In this document: positions 1-7,793 of the stretch, one piece after another
Position numbering within the stretch: position 1 is the first letter of the stretch
Layout of the letters: each line of letters starts with the position of its first letter
Source: Micromonospora sp. CB01531
Lineage (GTDB): Bacteria; Actinomycetota; Actinomycetes; Mycobacteriales; Micromonosporaceae
Assembly (NCBI RefSeq): GCF_001905095.1
Contig: NZ_LWLS01000090.1
Span: 1-58,139 of the forward strand
Direction: 5' to 3'
DNA length: 58,139 nucleotides
Program-made: the position numbers and the translations under genes
The notes under the pieces: generated by a model
The model's database searches: none
Seen by the model: the letters and a program-made list of their open reading frames with translations, nothing else
Told to the model about the DNA's origin: nothing

Positions 1-225
1 CTGGCTGATCCCAGATCAGCCCAGATTCACGACGGAGGTGTTTGACGTACCTCGAATCTTCGGGGAGCATTCTGATGTGGCTAATGACCCAGCGGTAAGT
101 CATCCCCGACCCTGACCGCCAAAAATCCCTGAGATCGGCTCCGTGATAGAACTGGCAGAAATCTGCCTCGACCATTTCACAGAGCCGATCATCAGAGAGG
201 ATATGGGCTAGCCAGGCTATTCCCC
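1..225 (-). CDS. Tail assembly chaperone, frameshifted C-terminal part (cut by window start)
   Basis: This is the -1 frame continuation of the tail assembly chaperone, cut at position 1. After the slip the frame reads on from GIAWLAHILSDD and stays open to base 1, ending ...GLIWDQP. In long-tailed phages this product and the shorter upstream one help the tape measure fold before tail tube polymerisation. It lies between the shorter chaperone and, across the window join, the tape measure gene, which is the canonical order. The remainder is at 57971-58139. The two halves are in frame only if one base (or 1+3n) is absent at the join. Having no start codon of its own supports a frameshift product. 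Confidence 0.8.
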
Positions 226-492
226 CGAGGTCGTACCCAGGGCCTTGAAAGCCTCACCGATGAACTCAATGTGGTCCTTGACCTTCGGCTTCACCGAAGC
301 CTTGTACTCGGCAAACTGGTCCTCGCCCAGCAGGGCCTTCAGAGCGGAGATCGGCTTGTCGTTCTCGTAGTGCTCAAGCACATCGCCATCGGCCTCGTTC
401 AAGTTCGCCGGAAGCTTGTACTTCCGACCCCGGAACTCAAAAACCACAACGGCGTCCTGCGCCTCGTTCTTCACAGCTTCCTGAGCAGACAC
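217..492 (-). CDS. Tail assembly chaperone, short form
   Basis: This 91-residue acidic protein starts at GTG (492). It begins MSAQEAVKNEAQD and ends ...LGTTSGE. Position between the tail tube gene and the tape measure, size, and a slippery run of G at the last codons identify it as the short chaperone (lambda gpG equivalent). A copy of the ACAACTGAATA-type element (502-512, minus strand) lies just upstream, followed by AAGGA as ribosome binding site. A fraction of ribosomes probably slip -1 at 220-226 to make the long form. The call rests on synteny more than on sequence similarity. Confidence 0.8.
   Translation of the reverse strand: MSAQEAVKNEAQDAVVVFEFRGRKYKLPANLNEADGDVLEHYENDKPISALKALLGEDQFAEYKASVKPKVKDHIEFIGEAFKALGTTSGE
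220..226 (-). other. Slippery heptamer for -1 frameshift
   Basis: On the minus strand the last codons are TCG GGG GAA TAG, which contain GGGGGAA. A -1 slip here gives GGA ATA GCC TGG and opens the long chaperone frame. Its position right at the stop is typical of tail chaperone genes. Not tested experimentally. Confidence 0.65.
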
Positions 493-501
493 TTGTTTTC
501 C

Positions 502-512
502 TTATTCAGTTA
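502..512 (-). repeat. Start-associated element ACAACTGAATA-type
   Basis: Minus-strand TAACTGAATAA lies 10 bases upstream of the GTG of the short tail chaperone and is followed by AGGA. Confidence 0.6.
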
Positions 513-540
513 GAAGATGGGGGAGTAGTTGAAGATTCGC

Positions 541-1107
541 TTAGCTAAGCAGGTCGGTGTTGTTCGACAACAGAACGGCCGAATAGCCGTCAGGACCAGC
601 CAGAGCGGAGAAGGTAATGCCGAGCGCAACAGCGTCACTCCGCTGGAGGGCGATTGCCTCGCGGTCGGTCATGGTGACTCGGGGCAGAATCAGTCGGTTG
701 ACGTCGCCTTCGTCATCGGTCCACTCGACAGCCAGCATTACCTCCTGAGAGGCCGGAGCGTTCTTCATCTCAAGCCGAGCGACGCCGGACGAGTTCGTAA
801 CGGTGGAGTTCAGGAAGTACAGACCCAGGGTGTCCTTGTTGTGGCTACCAAGAGCCATCGAGACCTCAAGGCCCATGCCGGTCAGCGGACGCTTGACCGG
901 GGTGATCGCCTGCCACATATTGACGTCGTTAGTGTCAACAGACGGAGTGACGGAGACACCATCCTCGGTGACCCACCCCAGCTCCTTGAAGGCAACCCCA
1001 AAGGGGGCAGTGACATCGGCCGGCTCAGTGGTCCCCAGCGGGGCAACCAGGACTCGACCGTCCGGGGCAAGACGAACCTGCCTCGGGTCGTAAGAAGTTG
1101 CAGCCAT
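541..1107 (-). CDS. Major tail (tube) protein
   Basis: This 188-residue protein begins MAATSYDPRQVRLAPDGRVLVAPLGTT. N-terminal phrases such as APDGRVLVAPLGTTEP and 'GVAFKELGWVTEDGVSVTP' are typical of actinophage tube proteins. It sits directly upstream of the tail chaperones and downstream of the tail terminator, the expected place. Many copies form the tail tube around the tape measure. The ATG overlaps a start-associated element (1105-1117), and a second copy lies just upstream (1120-1130) with GGAG between them, suggesting strong translation initiation. An HNH gene separates it from the tail terminator. Confidence 0.85.
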   Translation of the reverse strand: MAATSYDPRQVRLAPDGRVLVAPLGTTEPADVTAPFGVAFKELGWVTEDGVSVTPSVDTNDVNMWQAITPVKRPLTGMGLEVSMALGSHNKDTLGLYFLNSTVTNSSGVARLEMKNAPASQEVMLAVEWTDDEGDVNRLILPRVTMTDREAIALQRSDAVALGITFSALAGPDGYSAVLLSNNTDLLS

Positions 1108-1130
1108 ATTCAGTTCTCCTATTTAGTTAT
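1105..1130 (-). repeat. Doublet of start-associated element
   Basis: Minus strand reads ATAACTAAATA then GGAG then AACTGAATATG. Two copies of the element enclose the Shine-Dalgarno, and the second runs into the ATG of the tail tube gene. The same doublet arrangement occurs at 34957-34982 on the plus strand. Confidence 0.7.
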
Positions 1131-1531
1131 TTGCCGTGCTCTCGAAGGTATGACGCAGCACGGTCGAGCAACTTAGGGTTGTCTCGGAATTGGCCGAGCC
1201 CTGCGTTGCAGTTCGAGCACAGGAGTTGTCTGGCCTTACCTGTGTCATGATCGTGGTCGATACATGGAGGCTTCATGGCCTCCCGGCAGATTGAGCAGAG
1301 TCCAGACTGCCCGACCAGCATTTCCTCGAACTGCTCAGTGGAAATGCCATACTTGCGCTGACGACCTGTATTGATCGTCCTGGCGATTACCCTCTCCGAA
1401 TTTTCCCGGTAGTATCGCGCGCTTCGCTCGCTCGTACACGACTTGCATTGGGGCCTGGGCGCGCTCTTCCGCTTATCGAAGTAGAATCGGTCTAGTGGCT
1501 TCGACTCTTTGCATCCGGTGCATTGCTTCAC
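1127..1531 (-). CDS. HNH / endonuclease VII-type homing endonuclease
   Basis: This 134-residue protein starts at GTG 1531, which overlaps the stop of the tail terminator gene (GTGA). An N-terminal zinc ribbon (CTGCKESKPLDRFYFDKR, with a second CKSC pair) is followed by a C-terminal endonuclease VII-like core: CSICREAMKPPCIDHDHDTGK with RQLLCSNCNAGLG. Such genes act as free-standing homing endonucleases that cut and invade homologous sites. It sits between two virion genes that are normally adjacent, which supports a mobile insertion. Six relatives occur in the early region. Confidence 0.85.
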   Translation of the reverse strand: MKQCTGCKESKPLDRFYFDKRKSAPRPQCKSCTSERSARYYRENSERVIARTINTGRQRKYGISTEQFEEMLVGQSGLCSICREAMKPPCIDHDHDTGKARQLLCSNCNAGLGQFRDNPKLLDRAASYLREHGK

Positions 1532-1953
1532 GGCATGGACTCGAAGTCGGGGGTTGTTGTTAATCTGAGTGAACAAAAATATCGGGGAGACTCTTCGTGC
1601 TTGTCGTATGCCTCGACAGGCCCGACTTCCTCAATTACCCTGTGGAGGCGAATTCCCCAGCCTCGGTATTGATATTGGGCTCGGAAGATACTGGCCTCAA
1701 CGATGTCCATGATGTCCGCGCATTCATTGGAGGTTGGCGCGTACACATCAATGTCAATCCGAGGCTTACTAATCTTCGGCCACACTCTCAGGCCACCTTC
1801 GCGGCTGACCTGAATCCATGTCTTCGTTTTGTCCCAGCCGGTCAGATCCCCAGAGATGTTGTCGATGCTGTAGGGAGCCAGCTCGGGAGTTTGGTTGGTA
1901 AGTATGTCTATGACGCCTGCCACGGGATCTCCGTGACGGATGAAGGCTGGCAT
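1528..1953 (-). CDS. Tail terminator / tail completion protein
   Basis: This 141-residue protein begins MPAFIRHGDPVAGVIDILTNQTPELAPYSID. It is the last gene before the tail tube in the head-tail joining cluster, so by position it should cap the tail tube. The motif RIDIDVYAPTSNECADIMDIVEASIFR resembles the tail terminator fold seen in actinophages. Its ATG overlaps the stop of the preceding gene at 1953. The HNH start overlaps its stop codon. Function is inferred from order and size. Confidence 0.65.
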   Translation of the reverse strand: MPAFIRHGDPVAGVIDILTNQTPELAPYSIDNISGDLTGWDKTKTWIQVSREGGLRVWPKISKPRIDIDVYAPTSNECADIMDIVEASIFRAQYQYRGWGIRLHRVIEEVGPVEAYDKHEESPRYFCSLRLTTTPDFESMP

Positions 1954-2315
1954 TACTGAAGCCTCTCTTCCGCTTCAAGCCGGTCGAGAGCCGTTCTCAT
2001 TGGGGCGTACTTCAGAATGGCAACCTTGCCTCCTGCGTGTGCCCCCCACTCAACCCACTGAGCGCCAGGGTCACGGTTGACCAGGCGGTAGTTCATGCCG
2101 TATTTGCGGATGACGAACACCTCTACGTACTTCGGGGGAGAGGTATTCGATTTGCGCCAAGGGCCTCCCACTTCACGGTCGTGGTAGATCTCGATGGCAA
2201 TCTCTCTCAGGCGTCTCAACTGCCCCTTGGCGTACTTCTCGTACTTGCCGGTGGTGTTGATGATCTGAACCATTTTTCGGCCATCGATCTTCGGGGTGCC
2301 TACTCGCCAGGCCAT
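1953..2315 (-). CDS. HK97 gp10-like head-tail joining protein
   Basis: This 120-residue basic protein begins MAWRVGTPKIDGRKMVQIINTTGK. The segment 'YVEVFVIRKYGMNYRLVNRDPGAQWVEWGAHAGGKVAIL' matches the pattern of HK97 gp10-like minor tail/neck proteins, which often end in a toxic-type helical tail. The start follows the previous stop with no gap. It lies third in the connector cluster, between stopper and terminator. Confidence 0.6.
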   Translation of the reverse strand: MAWRVGTPKIDGRKMVQIINTTGKYEKYAKGQLRRLREIAIEIYHDREVGGPWRKSNTSPPKYVEVFVIRKYGMNYRLVNRDPGAQWVEWGAHAGGKVAILKYAPMRTALDRLEAEERLQ

Positions 2316-2681
2316 TTAGCCTCCCCGGATTCGACAGACGTACGCGATGTGATCCAGGTTCTCTTCGAGGTCCAACCATTCGGCGGCGTACCCGAACAGC
2401 TCGTATTCTCGACCTCGATACTCAACGCGGTCGGTAGGCTCAGGAACAACAGAGTCAGCGGAGGCATACACGCGGATGCTCGACCTCGCAAACTCCCTAT
2501 TGTCGTTCACCTCGTAGTTGAGCTTTTCAGCTAGGGGAAAGGCTTGCACTGAGCAGCCAGGGATTGTGAACCTCTCAGCGTTCGCCCAGTCCCTAATGAA
2601 CTGCCCCGAGCGAGCATCCTTAACAAGCGGAGCCCGCTTGAGAACGATCGTGGCGTTCCCGGGGTTGCCTACAGACGCCAT
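2316..2681 (-). CDS. Head closure (stopper) protein
   Basis: This 121-residue protein begins MASVGNPGNATIVLKRAPLVKDARSG. The part VYASADSVVPEPTDRVEYRGREYELFG is typical of head-tail stopper proteins (SPP1 gp16 / phage stopper fold). It overlaps the adaptor gene by 13 bases and lies second in the connector cluster. It would seal the portal channel after DNA packaging. Identification is by position and a short conserved pattern. Confidence 0.6.
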   Translation of the reverse strand: MASVGNPGNATIVLKRAPLVKDARSGQFIRDWANAERFTIPGCSVQAFPLAEKLNYEVNDNREFARSSIRVYASADSVVPEPTDRVEYRGREYELFGYAAEWLDLEENLDHIAYVCRIRGG

Positions 2682-3226
2682 GTCCTCGCCACCCCCTGAT
2701 AGGAGCGGAGGACTTCCAGCCCGAAGGCATCGAAGTCAGCCTCGGAGACGCGCCACTTGTAGGTGATGTCGCCTACGGTCTTCTCTTCGAGATCCCCTGG
2801 AGTACGGCCGTTGACCTTGCCCAGTACGGCATCCATAGCAACGCCCTTGATGTCCTGGGGAACCTCATCGAGGTCGTAGCCGTAGGTGTAGGTGACATCA
2901 ACAACCTCGTAGGGAGCCAGCCCCTCGATGTCACTGAGGCCATCCCAGACTGCCGGCATCCAATACCAGCCGTCATAGCGGTAGGTGTAGTTGGACTGAA
3001 TCAGGGGAGCGATGTTGGCAACCTCAACAACAGGGCCAACCAGCTCAACTATGCCGTGGCCATCGGCTCGATAGCGAACGGTCTCGTTCGTGTGCAGAGT
3101 GAAGGCAACCCCGGTGACAGTCTCGATGTACGCGGTAACCTGATCGATCAGGTATTGGTAGTAGGGTTCCTCGGCAGGAAGAATCGACCTCCGAAGTGGG
3201 ATTTCGAGGTCTGCGATAGTGAACAA
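2669..3226 (-). CDS. Head-tail adaptor protein
   Basis: This 185-residue protein probably starts at TTG 3226, with GAGGT upstream. The N-terminus (FTIADLEIPLRRSILPAEE) and 'YYQYLIDQVTAYIETVTGVAF' resemble the helical gp6/gp15-type adaptor that docks under the portal. It is the first connector gene after the capsid and the inserted glycosyltransferase. Confidence is moderate for the exact role. Confidence 0.65.
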   Translation of the reverse strand: MFTIADLEIPLRRSILPAEEPYYQYLIDQVTAYIETVTGVAFTLHTNETVRYRADGHGIVELVGPVVEVANIAPLIQSNYTYRYDGWYWMPAVWDGLSDIEGLAPYEVVDVTYTYGYDLDEVPQDIKGVAMDAVLGKVNGRTPGDLEEKTVGDITYKWRVSEADFDAFGLEVLRSYQGVARTWRL

Positions 3227-3229
3227 CTG

Positions 3230-4255
3230 TTACCTCACGGAGAGATAGTCATAAAGCTCAGCCAGTCCAGCGGACTGAAGAATGTCGAACATCAACCCAA
3301 GCTCTTCAAGCTCAGACTGACTCTGCTTCCAGAGGAATTCTGAGCGAGCCTTGACCTGGGGACCGTAGTGCGAATATGTCAGTGCCTCATGAAGGCACTC
3401 ATTCCACATGTCGTAGTCGCCGTATTCACAGTATTGAACTGAGTCGTCCAAAGCCTCTACGAGGCCAGGGGTGTCGGTGCACACCGAGGGGATTCCAGAG
3501 GCAGCAGCCTCTACAGCGACTCGTCCAAAGGACTCATACTTGCTTGGTACAAGCAACACTCTGGTGCGCTTGTACACCTCGCGGATGTCCTCCTGGTGGG
3601 GCATGTACGTGACGTTCGGCAGGTCTAGGTGAGCCTGCTCACCGTAGGCACCGTGCACCCCTAGAAAGGGGACGTCAGGGTTCCTCTTGGCCAGCTCGAA
3701 GAACGTCTGCCAGCCCTTGTCGTACATCCCGTCTCCACCCTTGGAGAGGTTGATGAGCGTGACGCACTCACCGAGGTTGTCGACGCGGTAGCGCTCAGGC
3801 TCGACCGAGGGGTGAAGTACCAGGCCAGGGGTGTACACCCCTTCAGCCTCGAAGGACTTTCGTACCCAGTGGGTGTTGTACAGCCCGATCGAGGCGTACT
3901 GCCCCAGGGTCTTCAGGGTTGACCTGTGGTCGTTGTGGGCGTAGTGGATCACTGGCTTCTTGAACATCTGTGCAACCAGCGACCCTCGGTACGAGCATTT
4001 CAGTTGGGTCACGATGACGTCGGCCCACGGGAAGGCGCTAAGCGGAGCTGCCTTCGCCTCAGCCTCGGTCTGCACGGTTCGTACCTGCACGCCGTCTATC
4101 TCGTACGACGGGACCTGTGTCGGCTCTCCTACCAGTGCCACTACTTCGTGACCTTGACGCACTAGGTACCGCAATGCATCATGTAGCGAGGTTTCGCCGC
4201 CAGCCTGATGCCTCATAGGACCGGGGTAAGCGTGGGTGTAAGCTAGCACGCGCAC
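3230..4255 (-). CDS. GT-B family glycosyltransferase (GT4-like)
   Basis: I choose GTG 4255, giving about 341 residues beginning RVLAYTHAYPGPMRHQAGGE, a standard GT4 N-terminus (donor/acceptor loop with GGE). An AAGGA site lies 11 bases upstream. The C-terminal domain has the retaining GT-B nucleotide-sugar signature LLVPSKYESFGRVAVEAAASGIPSV, with the E-x7-E pair. The reading frame is open to 4405, but that extension crosses two hairpins and looks non-coding. The enzyme would transfer a sugar from a nucleotide donor to a virion protein or host glycopolymer. It lies between capsid and adaptor, an unusual place, and suggests modification of capsid or tail proteins, or of the host wall. Confidence 0.85.
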   Translation of the reverse strand: MRVLAYTHAYPGPMRHQAGGETSLHDALRYLVRQGHEVVALVGEPTQVPSYEIDGVQVRTVQTEAEAKAAPLSAFPWADVIVTQLKCSYRGSLVAQMFKKPVIHYAHNDHRSTLKTLGQYASIGLYNTHWVRKSFEAEGVYTPGLVLHPSVEPERYRVDNLGECVTLINLSKGGDGMYDKGWQTFFELAKRNPDVPFLGVHGAYGEQAHLDLPNVTYMPHQEDIREVYKRTRVLLVPSKYESFGRVAVEAAASGIPSVCTDTPGLVEALDDSVQYCEYGDYDMWNECLHEALTYSHYGPQVKARSEFLWKQSQSELEELGLMFDILQSAGLAELYDYLSVR

Positions 4256-4340
4256 TGGGAAGAAATTCCTTTTCGCTGGGGGCTTTACTGGCAGAGAGAA
4301 GTGCCGGTCGTTTGGCGACGGTGCCGGCACGATCCTCGGG

Positions 4341-4366
4341 AGAGGGGCGGGTATTCCCGCCCCTCT
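4341..4366 (-). terminator. Strong hairpin between capsid and glycosyltransferase
   Basis: A perfect 11-bp stem AGAGGGGCGGG / CCCGCCCCTCT with a 4-base loop. The T-rich flank (CTTT) is on the plus-strand side only, so for the minus-strand late transcript it is a stem without a U tail. It could attenuate or protect the capsid mRNA 3' end rather than end it fully. Confidence 0.5.
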
Positions 4367-4385
4367 CTTTAGGTTTCTGGCGACG

Positions 4386-4406
4386 ATTGACAGAAGAACT
4401 GTCAAT
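4386..4406 (-). promoter_or_regulatory. Inverted repeat after capsid stop
   Basis: ATTGACAG and CTGTCAAT are perfect 8-base arms around a 5-base spacer, immediately downstream of the capsid stop. It may be an mRNA processing or stabilising hairpin, or an operator controlling the glycosyltransferase. Function unknown. Confidence 0.4.
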
Positions 4407-4413
4407 CTGTCAC

Positions 4414-5493
4414 TTAGCTAGAGAAGTCAGCGTCCGGACGCAGCACCGAGAACGGGTACTCGCCACCCAGCCGCTTCAGCGGGTTAATGACGTTCGCCGC
4501 AACCCGGAAGGTCGCACGAAGAACCTTCGCATCCTGCTGGAAGGTGTTCAGAACGAGCTGACCAGCCTGGTTGAAAATCGGAGCCGAATCGGTCACCGCA
4601 AACTCGATGTCCTGGCGGATACCAATCTTCAGGGTGTCCCACTGACCGGCGATCAGAAGAGCGTCATCCTTGTGGGTGTTCCAGATACCCGACCGAACCT
4701 CAGCAAGCGTCTGGCCGTAGATACCCTGGCCAGTCGGAGAACTGGTCAGAGCGCCATCGAAGATGGGGTTCTTGTTGGCGTCACGCAGCCGAACGAGCTG
4801 CCACTTGAAACCGGGGAAGGTCACAAAACCGCTCGGGTCATAACCGTCCTCAGCCATCGTCTGAGACAGCGCCGCAATAGCGTCCGCCAGGTCAACAAAC
4901 TGACCAGGACCAGTACCGATGTTTGCAGCGTTCACGGAGTTGCCGTTGGCAATAGCGTCCGGCAGAATGCCGTGGAAACCGTTCGCGGCCCAGGTCGACG
5001 GAATCTCCTCACCGAAGAGGATCGCAGCGTCCAGCTTCTTGCTCATCGCCTCAACGAGGTAGGGCTTAATCTCCTCGAAGTTGACGTCCGAGTCAGCGGC
5101 CCAGGTGTCCGGCAGCGGCACCAGGACGGCCATCTCCTCTGCCTCCATACGCTTCTGGGTCCACGTCATGCTCGTGGTCTGCTTCATCGCAAGGTCCTTG
5201 GCCTCACGAGAACCATCGGTCTGAGTGGAACCCGGACCGAACGAGGGCTTGTCGCTCGCAGCAGTACCCTTGATCCAGTAGGCGTCCGGAAGAGTCTCGG
5301 TAAGAGTGAAGATCTTCTCTCGCCGGGTCATCCGGGAAACCGAACCGAGCTGAAGAGCAGCCGAGCCGGTAATGACGTCATCGAGAATGCCAGAGGCAAC
5401 CTCGGCGGGAAGCTCCCGGACCCGGTTGCCGACACTCTGAATCGACGGGTCCTGCTCGTGACGGTAAAGACCCTTGGTGGTCTGAATAGCCAT
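4414..5493 (-). CDS. Major capsid protein (HK97 fold)
   Basis: This 359-residue protein begins MAIQTTKGLYRHEQDPSIQSV. Its order after scaffold and portal, its length, and C-terminal phrases (DIEFAVTDSAPIFNQAGQL, LNTFQQDAKVLRATFRVAANV) fit the HK97-fold capsid family: an N-arm, an E-loop region near residues 55-100 and a P/A-domain C-terminus ending in the typical 'ALRATFRV' strand. No separate protease gene is visible nearby, so maturation by cleavage is not shown. A start-associated element overlaps the ATG (5491-5503), preceded by AAGGA, consistent with very high expression. Confidence 0.9.
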   Translation of the reverse strand: MAIQTTKGLYRHEQDPSIQSVGNRVRELPAEVASGILDDVITGSAALQLGSVSRMTRREKIFTLTETLPDAYWIKGTAASDKPSFGPGSTQTDGSREAKDLAMKQTTSMTWTQKRMEAEEMAVLVPLPDTWAADSDVNFEEIKPYLVEAMSKKLDAAILFGEEIPSTWAANGFHGILPDAIANGNSVNAANIGTGPGQFVDLADAIAALSQTMAEDGYDPSGFVTFPGFKWQLVRLRDANKNPIFDGALTSSPTGQGIYGQTLAEVRSGIWNTHKDDALLIAGQWDTLKIGIRQDIEFAVTDSAPIFNQAGQLVLNTFQQDAKVLRATFRVAANVINPLKRLGGEYPFSVLRPDADFSS

Positions 5494-5503
5494 ATTTAGT
5501 TGT
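5491..5503 (-). repeat. Start-associated element
   Basis: Minus strand ACAACTAAATATG ends in the capsid ATG. It is preceded by AAGG. Confidence 0.7.
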
Positions 5504-5523
5504 CCTTTTTAAGTTAGAGAGAC

Positions 5524-6063
5524 TTAGCGGCCGTTGCCCCAGATGAGCTGCGCCATGTAGGCGTTAGCTACGTCATTGGGGTTCTTCGGGCCTTCGTTGG
5601 TTGCAGTCCCACGAGTACCGGCGAAAACGTCGGTGGTGTTCGTCGTGGTGTTGGTCTGCCCGGCCTTCACTCGGCCGGCAAGCTTCTCGGCGGAAGCCTT
5701 CATGTCCTCCGGAGTCTCACCACTGATGAACTCAACGTCATCCATCGTCAGACCAGCCCCGAGGGCGATAGAGGTCTTCAGCAGACTGAGGTTGTCCTGC
5801 TTCAGGGTCGCGTTCTCTTCCTGAGCACGCTCAAGCTCGGTCTTCTGCGAATCCTTCCAAGCCCGGAACTCCTCAAGCTCCTTGTCCTTGAGCTGCTTTG
5901 CAGTGCGGTGTGACGCGTTCTCCTTGCGCAGGGTCTTGACGTAATCGATCAGCTCCTCAGGGGTAAGCTGCTCAAGCGTCTTCTTCTGCTCAACGACCTC
6001 GGTCTCAGTACCCTCGGTCGTAGTGGTGGTCTCGGTCGCCTCCGGGGCGTTCTCTCCGGACAT
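5524..6063 (-). CDS. Capsid scaffolding protein
   Basis: This 179-residue acidic protein is rich in E, T and K and predicted largely helical. Residues about 30-110 form a coiled coil (EQLTPEELIDYVKTLRKENASHR, then KDKELEEFRAWKDSQKTELERAQEEN). The N-terminus is a Thr/Glu-rich disordered stretch, the C-terminus (NDVANAYMAQLIWGNGR) is probably the capsid-binding part. Composition, size and position between portal and capsid define a scaffold protein. Its ATG carries a start-associated element (6061-6073). Confidence 0.85.
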   Translation of the reverse strand: MSGENAPEATETTTTTEGTETEVVEQKKTLEQLTPEELIDYVKTLRKENASHRTAKQLKDKELEEFRAWKDSQKTELERAQEENATLKQDNLSLLKTSIALGAGLTMDDVEFISGETPEDMKASAEKLAGRVKAGQTNTTTNTTDVFAGTRGTATNEGPKNPNDVANAYMAQLIWGNGR

Positions 6064-6073
6064 ATTCAGTTAT
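6061..6073 (-). repeat. Start-associated element
   Basis: Minus strand ATAACTGAATATG ends in the scaffold ATG. Only a weak purine run precedes it. Confidence 0.7.
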
Positions 6074-6084
6074 TCCTTATCCCT

Positions 6085-7758
6085 CTAGGATTGCTTGTTG
6101 GTTGGCTGACCACCGGGACCAGCCTTCGCCTTAGCGCCCTCCTTGGTGAGGGCCATGGCGTTCTCGTGCTGTGCCTTCATTTGCTGGTCTTCGCGTGCCT
6201 GCTGCTGTGCCTGCCATTCCTCGGCATCGGCAACCAGCCGGTCAATCTGGTCAGGATCGAGGTCCATCATTTCTGCGATAACAGGAACCATGAACGGAGG
6301 AGCCTGAGCGAACGCTTGAGCAAACTTGACTGCGGCATCAGCCTTTTCAGCGAGGCTGCGTATCTCCGCATCGCCCCAGATGACCTCGGCATCAAGTTCC
6401 TTGGCCTTTTCGAGGTTCCCCTTGTACTTGAAGACCAGGCGCATCGCCTTTTCGAGAGCCCATCCCACAGACCGCTGGCGGGCCTGAGTCCTAAGCTTGT
6501 GCCCCGACTCAGCCTGGGTAAGGGTGTCTCCAGAGATGTTCGCCATTCGACCCATGAGGTAGTGCGCAGGAAGCTGCGTAATACCAGCGAAGTCAAGGAC
6601 GTCATCTCGTACGGAATTCAAGATCTGGGTAATGTCGACCTGATCGAAGTCTCCGAACTTCGCATCAGGAGCGGGAACGTGCCAGAGGGTGTCTGCGCCA
6701 GGGTCAAAGGGAGGCTTGGCGTCTACACCCTTCTTCCCCTTCTTCGCCTGAGCGATCTGGCCACCAGTCATCCAGCGCTGGCGGTAAGCCTGGCTCTTGG
6801 AGATGATGAGCCGATTGAGGATCGTCAGGTTGATTCGGTCCTGGACCTCGAAGGCATCCTCAGCCTCAGCCTTGCCATCAGGACGCCACTGGCACCGAAC
6901 GAGAGGTACTTCGTTGATCTCGTTCTGCTGGACCTTGAGCTGAGTGAAGCTGCCATTGATGAACGCCACAGAGGCAGCGATAGTCTCACTGTTCTTCGGG
7001 CCTACGTAGGCGATCACTCGACCGTCAGCCAGGTAGACAACCGCTACCATCTGACCAAGGTAGACGTCCTTCCACACCCTGATGCCAGCCAAAGCCCTGG
7101 TGGGCTTTACGGGATCGGTGAAGACATGGCAGAGCTTCGGATGCTCCACGGTGATCGTGGGCTCCTCGGTCTCAGGGTCCTCAGGACCCACCAGGAGGTA
7201 GCCTTCACCGAAGGTTGCGCAGTAGGTCAAGAAGGTGTCCATCTGGAAGTCCATGTCATTGGCCATCCAGACAAGTCGAGCGTCCCTGTCGGCAAGTCCA
7301 CGACTGCCTTCAGCAGTACCTTCAGAACGGGCCATTTGAGGCCCCTGAGAGCCATTCTGAGGCGAGTTCCCACCCTGAGGGGTACTAGGAGTGGGGGAGG
7401 GCTTAGGACGCTCGGGAGAACCGAATCTAAAGCCCTTTACCCGCATACGCGGAATCATCGCGTTCGTAGCTAGAGCTACGTAGTTCGTAAGGGCCTTCTC
7501 TTGGAAATCTCGGAGGGCCTTGACGTACCTCCGGTCACCATTCGGAAGGGGGTGATGCCCAGAGACGTAAGCCTCACGAACGCTGTGAGCGGTTTGCTTC
7601 CCCTCGATGGCAAGCATTCCATTGAATAGCCACCACTCAGGAGAGCCGGGAGGGAAATTGGTGGCAGCGCCGTTGAAGATCGACGGATTCCATGAGTACG
7701 GCAGTCCTGCTGCCTGATTACCCGGTGGAACCGTGACTTCTGCGGTGTAAGTCCCCAA
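6085..7758 (-). CDS. Portal protein
   Basis: This 557-residue protein starts at TTG 7758, backed by GGAGGTGA seven bases upstream. It lies between large terminase and scaffold. The pattern VALATNAMIPRMRVKGFRFG near the N-terminus, the stretch 'EVPLVRCQWRP', the helix-rich stem (TQILNSVRDDVLDFAGITQLPAHYLMG) and the Gln/Ala-rich C-terminal tail match actinophage SPP1-type portals. It forms the dodecameric ring at the packaging vertex. A start-associated element lies upstream (7774-7784). A low-complexity P/S/Q-rich insert occurs around residues 115-150. Confidence 0.9.
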   Translation of the reverse strand: MGTYTAEVTVPPGNQAAGLPYSWNPSIFNGAATNFPPGSPEWWLFNGMLAIEGKQTAHSVREAYVSGHHPLPNGDRRYVKALRDFQEKALTNYVALATNAMIPRMRVKGFRFGSPERPKPSPTPSTPQGGNSPQNGSQGPQMARSEGTAEGSRGLADRDARLVWMANDMDFQMDTFLTYCATFGEGYLLVGPEDPETEEPTITVEHPKLCHVFTDPVKPTRALAGIRVWKDVYLGQMVAVVYLADGRVIAYVGPKNSETIAASVAFINGSFTQLKVQQNEINEVPLVRCQWRPDGKAEAEDAFEVQDRINLTILNRLIISKSQAYRQRWMTGGQIAQAKKGKKGVDAKPPFDPGADTLWHVPAPDAKFGDFDQVDITQILNSVRDDVLDFAGITQLPAHYLMGRMANISGDTLTQAESGHKLRTQARQRSVGWALEKAMRLVFKYKGNLEKAKELDAEVIWGDAEIRSLAEKADAAVKFAQAFAQAPPFMVPVIAEMMDLDPDQIDRLVADAEEWQAQQQAREDQQMKAQHENAMALTKEGAKAKAGPGGQPTNKQS

Positions 7759-7773
7759 GCGCCCTCACCTCCT

Positions 7774-7784
7774 TATTTAGTTGT
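7774..7784 (-). repeat. Start-associated element
   Basis: Minus strand ACAACTAAATA lies 15 bases upstream of the portal TTG, followed by AGGAGGTGA. Confidence 0.6.
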
Positions 7785-7793
7785 CTGGCGTGC

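Noticed and set aside
4255..4405. N-terminal extension of the glycosyltransferase to 4405
   Set aside because: It crosses two perfect hairpins and lacks a ribosome site; the family start RVLAYTH fits GTG 4255.
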